Below, piece by piece: positions 12,140 through 14,644 of a DNA stretch of 14,644 nucleotides. The notes beneath the pieces were generated by a model. The model was not told the origin of the DNA. It made no database searches and saw nothing but the letters and a program-made list of their open reading frames with translations. The position numbers and the translations under genes are program-made. Every line of letters starts with the position of its first letter. Position 1 is the first letter of the stretch. Source of the DNA: Bacteroidales bacterium (GTDB lineage: Bacteria > Bacteroidota > Bacteroidia > Bacteroidales > UBA932); NCBI GenBank assembly GCA_024683255.1, contig JAIKYL010000090.1:1-14644 (forward strand). The letters run 5' to 3'.

Positions 12140-14539
12140 ATGAAAACTCGTAGCTTTTTCCGAACCCTTTCACTCATTGTGATTTCCGCTCGCAGAGTCC
12201 TTTCCTGTCTGCTTATGACGGCCTGTCTGGCAGGTTGTTTCATACCCGATGAACCGGGCGAACCCAATTCCAGCTCTAACAACGGCTCTAATCCCAATTC
12301 CAATACCAATCCAGGAACAACACCCGGCAATTCTCCGGATGACAATCCGGAAGGCCAGGAATGGAATGAGGTATCGGGGTCGGAAGGGACTATTTCTTAT
12401 TCCGGTGCAACTTTGAAGTATCCGGAAGGAACTTTCTCCAAAGGGGATAAGGTGGGGATTACGCCCGTTCAAAAGGGGCAGATTGCAGGTGATATGGAGT
12501 GTTCCGGTTTCTACAAAATTACATTGCCTTCCGGAGGAACCGCCAAAGAAATGAACCTCCTTATTGACTGCGAAAATGCCGGGCCCGATAAAACTGTTGT
12601 AGTTAATGCCCCCACTTGGAACCGGCATACGGGAGAAGACGTTACCATGAACACCACCGTATATTCTTATTATTCGGAAAAAAACAATACTTTCCGAATA
12701 GTGGTTCCTCCTGTTGAAGTGGGAGGTAATCAGACGATTGCCTTTACGGTGGGAGTAGTAAAACACGCCTCGGCCTGCCTTGAGGACACCAAGGCCGCCA
12801 TGTCCGAAGCGGAAAGCGTAACACAAGCTGAAGGAACCGAAACTAAGGCCTCCAGTTACCAGTATGCATATACCTGGGCTATGGACTCTTTCTCCTGGGC
12901 TCATTTCCTGGTTTATTCCACAAAGTATTCAGAAATTAACGAATTCCTTTCCAAGTACATTCCCGATGCACATGCCAAACTGGAGAGCCTGGGGTTTGTT
13001 CTGCCTAACCAGAAAATCATCTACCGGGTGGAGCAGTTTCCTTCTGACGACGACAGTTGGGGTTATATGCAAAGTGACAAACTAATCAAAACTTGGGGAT
13101 ATGTGCGCCTGAATGCCAAGAAACTGTACGAGATGGCTAACCAAACCGATCCGGAAGTACTCAAGAGAAACCAGAATCAAATAAAACAAACGCTTGTCCA
13201 TGAAACCAGCCATGTGGTCCATGAGTTCGTTTATGACCCACGCAGCGCTCCGGTCATTACAGCCACAGGCCTAATGGGTGACGGATGGGCTATGATGTCG
13301 GAAGCCATTGGTTGCTGGACGGAAAAAACCACCGGCGACATGAAGATTGGCGAAAACGCACCCTATTTGAGCGACGACTTCATCCGGGAATTCATTCCCA
13401 ATCAAAGAAGTTATCTCAATTATAGGAATACCGGTTACGGAATGGGCCTCTTCATAGAGTTTATGTCCAAGAACCTGGGAGACAAATCCATTGTAAAATT
13501 ATACGAATACCAGCGGGACGGAAAGGCGGGAGACTTGGTGGAAGCCTATAATAAACTCATGAAGGGCTCAGAATTGGAGAATGTCCTGAACGACATGGAC
13601 GAGTATCATGACTTCCTCCGTTCTGTCATCACTGGTGGTATAGACGAAAGAGCCGAGTTTATGCAGAGGGTGGACAGGACCACATACAAGGGAAATGTCC
13701 TCCACCTACACGGCGGAGTATTCAAGATGGGCGTTCTCCGGCACCGGGTGTTTTTTGAAAAAGAAACTGTTGCAGAGAATAATGGCAAATCCGTGAAGGT
13801 TACACAAACCCATCCAGATATGATTTCCTATATCTATCTCAGAGAAGACACGGCCCAATACAAGATTGTAGCTGTCACCTCCGACAATATGCCAGGCTAT
13901 GTTTCCATGGAGGATATAGGCAAATACGGACGTACTTTCTATGTTGCTACTTATATCCTTAAATCCAACTCAATTGACTGGAATTACGACTTAAACAAGA
14001 AAAATGGTGCGCAAAATCAAATCGATGTAGAGCTGGAACAAGGGGCGTCCTTAGGAGAATTTGATATTCTTTCCCTGCTGGGAGAGTTCACCACCGACCA
14101 GGGCTCATCGGGAAGGGTGAGTTTGTATGCTAACAACAAAAATGGTTACGGCCAGTTTAAATCGCAGAAGAGCGGGAATAATTATAGTGTAGAAATGAAT
14201 AAGGAAGACGATGAAGGTTGGGAAAAATGCACCTTTACCATCCGTTTTATAAGCCCCGGGCAATACGAGATTGTGAATCTTCACTGGGCGATGGAATTTT
14301 CCTCTGTTTGGGATTCCTCTACCAACCCGGTAACCATGCAACACGTTTCGGCCACTTTGGATATAGACCGGATGCCACAGGTGAACATTGTTGCAAAGAA
14401 CGCCTGGTGGGAAGCCAATAGCCAATCTAACATCACATACTCTTATAAGAACGATATTTGGGGAGATCGCTCCTATTCAAAGGCGGCAGGTGTTCCCGTG
14501 GGAGACAATTGCTTCCGTGTGCAAATTGTCCTCAAATAA
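12140..14539 (+). CDS. Large surface lipoprotein with HExxH zinc-peptidase motif
   Basis: A 799-aa predicted lipoprotein. The signal ends in the lipobox LAGC with lipidated C33, preceded by VLSCLLMTAC. A low-complexity Ser/Asn/Pro/Gly linker follows (about 43-70). Residues 78-205 look like a beta domain, with GTISYSGATLKYPEGTFSKGDKVGITP resembling ZU5-like folds. The middle part carries LVHETSHVVHEF, an HExxH motif with H354, E355 and H358. E388 in GWAMMSEAIGCW is a plausible third ligand, giving a gluzincin arrangement; YGMGLFIEFMSKNLGD further on is like the helix found in such peptidases. The C-terminal 230 residues are beta-rich and unassigned. Base composition is visibly less GC-rich than the dap genes, a hint of a different history. 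The substrate is unknown; a host or dietary protein or glycoprotein is only a guess. Confidence 0.8.
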   Translation: MKTRSFFRTLSLIVISARRVLSCLLMTACLAGCFIPDEPGEPNSSSNNGSNPNSNTNPGTTPGNSPDDNPEGQEWNEVSGSEGTISYSGATLKYPEGTFSKGDKVGITPVQKGQIAGDMECSGFYKITLPSGGTAKEMNLLIDCENAGPDKTVVVNAPTWNRHTGEDVTMNTTVYSYYSEKNNTFRIVVPPVEVGGNQTIAFTVGVVKHASACLEDTKAAMSEAESVTQAEGTETKASSYQYAYTWAMDSFSWAHFLVYSTKYSEINEFLSKYIPDAHAKLESLGFVLPNQKIIYRVEQFPSDDDSWGYMQSDKLIKTWGYVRLNAKKLYEMANQTDPEVLKRNQNQIKQTLVHETSHVVHEFVYDPRSAPVITATGLMGDGWAMMSEAIGCWTEKTTGDMKIGENAPYLSDDFIREFIPNQRSYLNYRNTGYGMGLFIEFMSKNLGDKSIVKLYEYQRDGKAGDLVEAYNKLMKGSELENVLNDMDEYHDFLRSVITGGIDERAEFMQRVDRTTYKGNVLHLHGGVFKMGVLRHRVFFEKETVAENNGKSVKVTQTHPDMISYIYLREDTAQYKIVAVTSDNMPGYVSMEDIGKYGRTFYVATYILKSNSIDWNYDLNKKNGAQNQIDVELEQGASLGEFDILSLLGEFTTDQGSSGRVSLYANNKNGYGQFKSQKSGNNYSVEMNKEDDEGWEKCTFTIRFISPGQYEIVNLHWAMEFSSVWDSSTNPVTMQHVSATLDIDRMPQVNIVAKNAWWEANSQSNITYSYKNDIWGDRSYSKAAGVPVGDNCFRVQIVLK

Positions 14540-14564
14540 TACTTCGGCCCGGAATAGGTCTTAT

Positions 14565-14595
14565 TTTGCAGGTTTGCGACTTTTTCGTATCTTGG
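14565..14595 (+). promoter_or_regulatory. Bacteroidetes-type promoter for the terminal gene
   Basis: TTTG at 14565-14568, 19 nt, then TATCTTGG at 14588-14595 (one mismatch to TAnnTTTG). Transcription would start about 14600, essentially at the GTG at 14601, so this mRNA may be leaderless. Confidence 0.5.
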
Positions 14596-14600
14596 AGCCC

Positions 14601-14644
14601 GTGAAGAGATTGATCTGCATACCGTTACTTCTGCTCTTGGCTGC
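14601..14644 (+). CDS. Start of a secreted or lipoprotein gene, cut by window edge
   Basis: Only 14 complete codons are visible from a GTG start: MKRLICIPLLLLLA, continuing in the last two bases. Positively charged residues followed by a leucine-rich stretch are typical of a signal peptide. The upstream promoter-like elements and the lack of any upstream open frame support a real start. The mature protein is outside the window, so no function can be given. It may be cotranscribed with nothing upstream, as the lipoprotein gene ends 61 nt earlier. Confidence 0.5.
   Translation, partial: MKRLICIPLLLLLA

Overview
The window looks like a chromosomal segment of a fairly GC-rich member of the Bacteroidota, probably Bacteroidales. 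The evidence is a Bacteroidetes-type promoter pattern (TTG/TTTG, about 19-21 nt, TAnnTTTG) at several genes, weak Shine-Dalgarno signals, two DUF4252-type secreted proteins flanking an ECF sigma factor, and a MurA with Asp in place of the catalytic-loop Cys. Genus cannot be fixed from the sequence alone.

Layout. 1-876 is the 3' part of metF. 919-4386 holds murA, a PLP aminotransferase and dapF; the last two overlap by 11 nt. 4391-4957 encodes a small secreted protein, and 4963-5598 (minus strand) a two-helix membrane protein ending in CPKC. 5712-7486 is a tightly coupled four-gene unit: DUF4252-like protein, ECF sigma factor, one-helix membrane protein, second DUF4252 protein. 7538-12034 is a lysine/meso-diaminopimelate block: dapA, dapD, asd, an M20 deacylase (probable dapE) and dapB. 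12140-14539 encodes a large lipoprotein with an HExxH metallopeptidase motif. A signal-peptide gene begins at 14601 and runs off the end.

Working together: asd, dapA, dapB, dapD, an aminotransferase that could serve as DapC, probable dapE and dapF supply nearly all of the succinylase route from aspartyl phosphate to meso-DAP. Aspartokinase and lysA are not in the window. MurA opens the peptidoglycan precursor pathway that consumes meso-DAP.

The most unusual signal is a family of short palindromic elements, bounded by GTCAT and ATCTC and with variable but self-complementary stems. Copies lie both in intergenic junctions (2230-2276, 10189-10214) and inside open reading frames without breaking them: once in the aminotransferase, once as a composite in dapF and twice in the M20 gene. 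dapF also carries a second, unrelated insert-like block of 134 nt (3738-3871) bounded by a 25-bp inverted repeat. The encoded proteins keep their catalytic residues but gain Gly/Gln/Ala/Asp/Arg-rich or Pro/Ser-rich loops. This resembles in concept the protein-coding palindromic elements of Rickettsia, with different sequences. No gaps over 300 bases without a gene were found.
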